This document shows positions 6,774-6,803 of a stretch of 6,803 bases of DNA, one piece after another. How positions within the stretch are numbered: position 1 is the stretch's first letter; each line of letters begins with the position of its first letter. The stretch is taken from NCBI GenBank assembly GCA_036985715.1, contig BTQE01000143.1, positions 1 to 6,803 on the forward strand, written 5' to 3'. The notes under the pieces were generated by a model, which saw only the letters and a list, made by a program, of their open reading frames with translations, ran no database searches and was not told the DNA's origin. This stretch comes from SMXL01 sp036985715 (GTDB lineage: Bacteria > Bacteroidota > Rhodothermia > Rhodothermales > UBA10348). The translations under genes and the position numbers were made by a program.

Positions 6774-6803
6774 TACCCCCGGGATGATTCGAACATCCGA
6801 CAC
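6774..6803 (-). tRNA. 3' part of a tRNA gene, cut by the window edge
   Basis: Read on the minus strand, 6798-6782 forms a perfect T arm: stem GGATG, loop TTCGAAT with the invariant TTC, and stem CATCC. It is followed by a seven-base 3' acceptor strand CGGGGGT (6781-6775) and discriminator A (6774). Positions 6803-6799 (GTGTC) fit the end of the variable region. The next bases are CCG, so a 3' CCA does not appear to be encoded and would be added by the CCA-adding enzyme. The anticodon lies beyond position 6803, so the isotype cannot be read. The GTGTC variable end recalls some bacterial tRNA-Arg genes, but this is weak. Confidence 0.8.

Noticed and set aside
6495..6803. A 102-codon open frame on the minus strand overlapping the lipoprotein 3' end and the tRNA
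   Set aside because: It runs through the tRNA T arm and acceptor strand and then antisense to a better-supported gene. It has no RBS in view, and the start would lie at or beyond the window edge. A decayed gene remnant between 6608 and 6773 cannot be excluded but has no positive support.

Overview
The window looks like chromosomal DNA from a member of the Bacteroidota/FCB group. Both large genes end in a Por/type IX secretion system (T9SS) C-terminal sorting domain, with a PNPF core and a ...GLxPGxYFY...(K)xxV tail, and T9SS is essentially confined to that group. Base composition is close to balanced. Both T9SS cargo genes have a strong GGAGG Shine-Dalgarno sequence, and the lipoprotein gene has a TTGACA-type promoter. 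Classical Bacteroidia usually lack both, so a deeper branch such as a Rhodothermia- or Balneolia-like lineage fits better. That placement is inference; there is no marker gene to test it.

Layout. Positions 4-3546 (minus strand) encode an 1180-residue secreted protein: two blocks of FG-GAP/VCBS calcium-binding repeats separated by two fibronectin-III-like domains, a third FN3-like domain, then the sorting domain. Positions 3658-5844 (minus) encode a 728-residue secreted protein with ten Asp-box (BNR) repeats and its own sorting domain. Positions 6056-6607 (plus, divergent) encode a 183-residue lipoprotein with an Ig-like beta-sandwich appearance. The right edge (6774-6803, minus) carries the 3' end of a tRNA gene whose anticodon lies outside the window.

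The most notable non-coding signal is that the two minus-strand genes have related upstream regions (3547-3659 and 5845-5950). These share four blocks in the same order with nearly the same spacing: an upstream GAGTG-N11-CACTC inverted repeat, a central CTGGTnnTTACCCT block, a GCACCC box and an RBS block in which GGAGG lies partly in a hairpin. The upstream regions are more alike than the N-terminal coding sequences they precede, which suggests that the two extracellular proteins are co-regulated or that a 5' cassette was duplicated.

How the genes work together: both minus-strand products should pass the inner membrane by Sec and the outer membrane by T9SS, ending on the cell surface or outside the cell. 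Neither shows an identifiable catalytic centre; binding, adhesion or structural roles are more likely than enzymatic ones. The lipoprotein is transcribed away from them and has no demonstrated link. I see no mobile element, CRISPR array, defence system or biosynthetic cluster.
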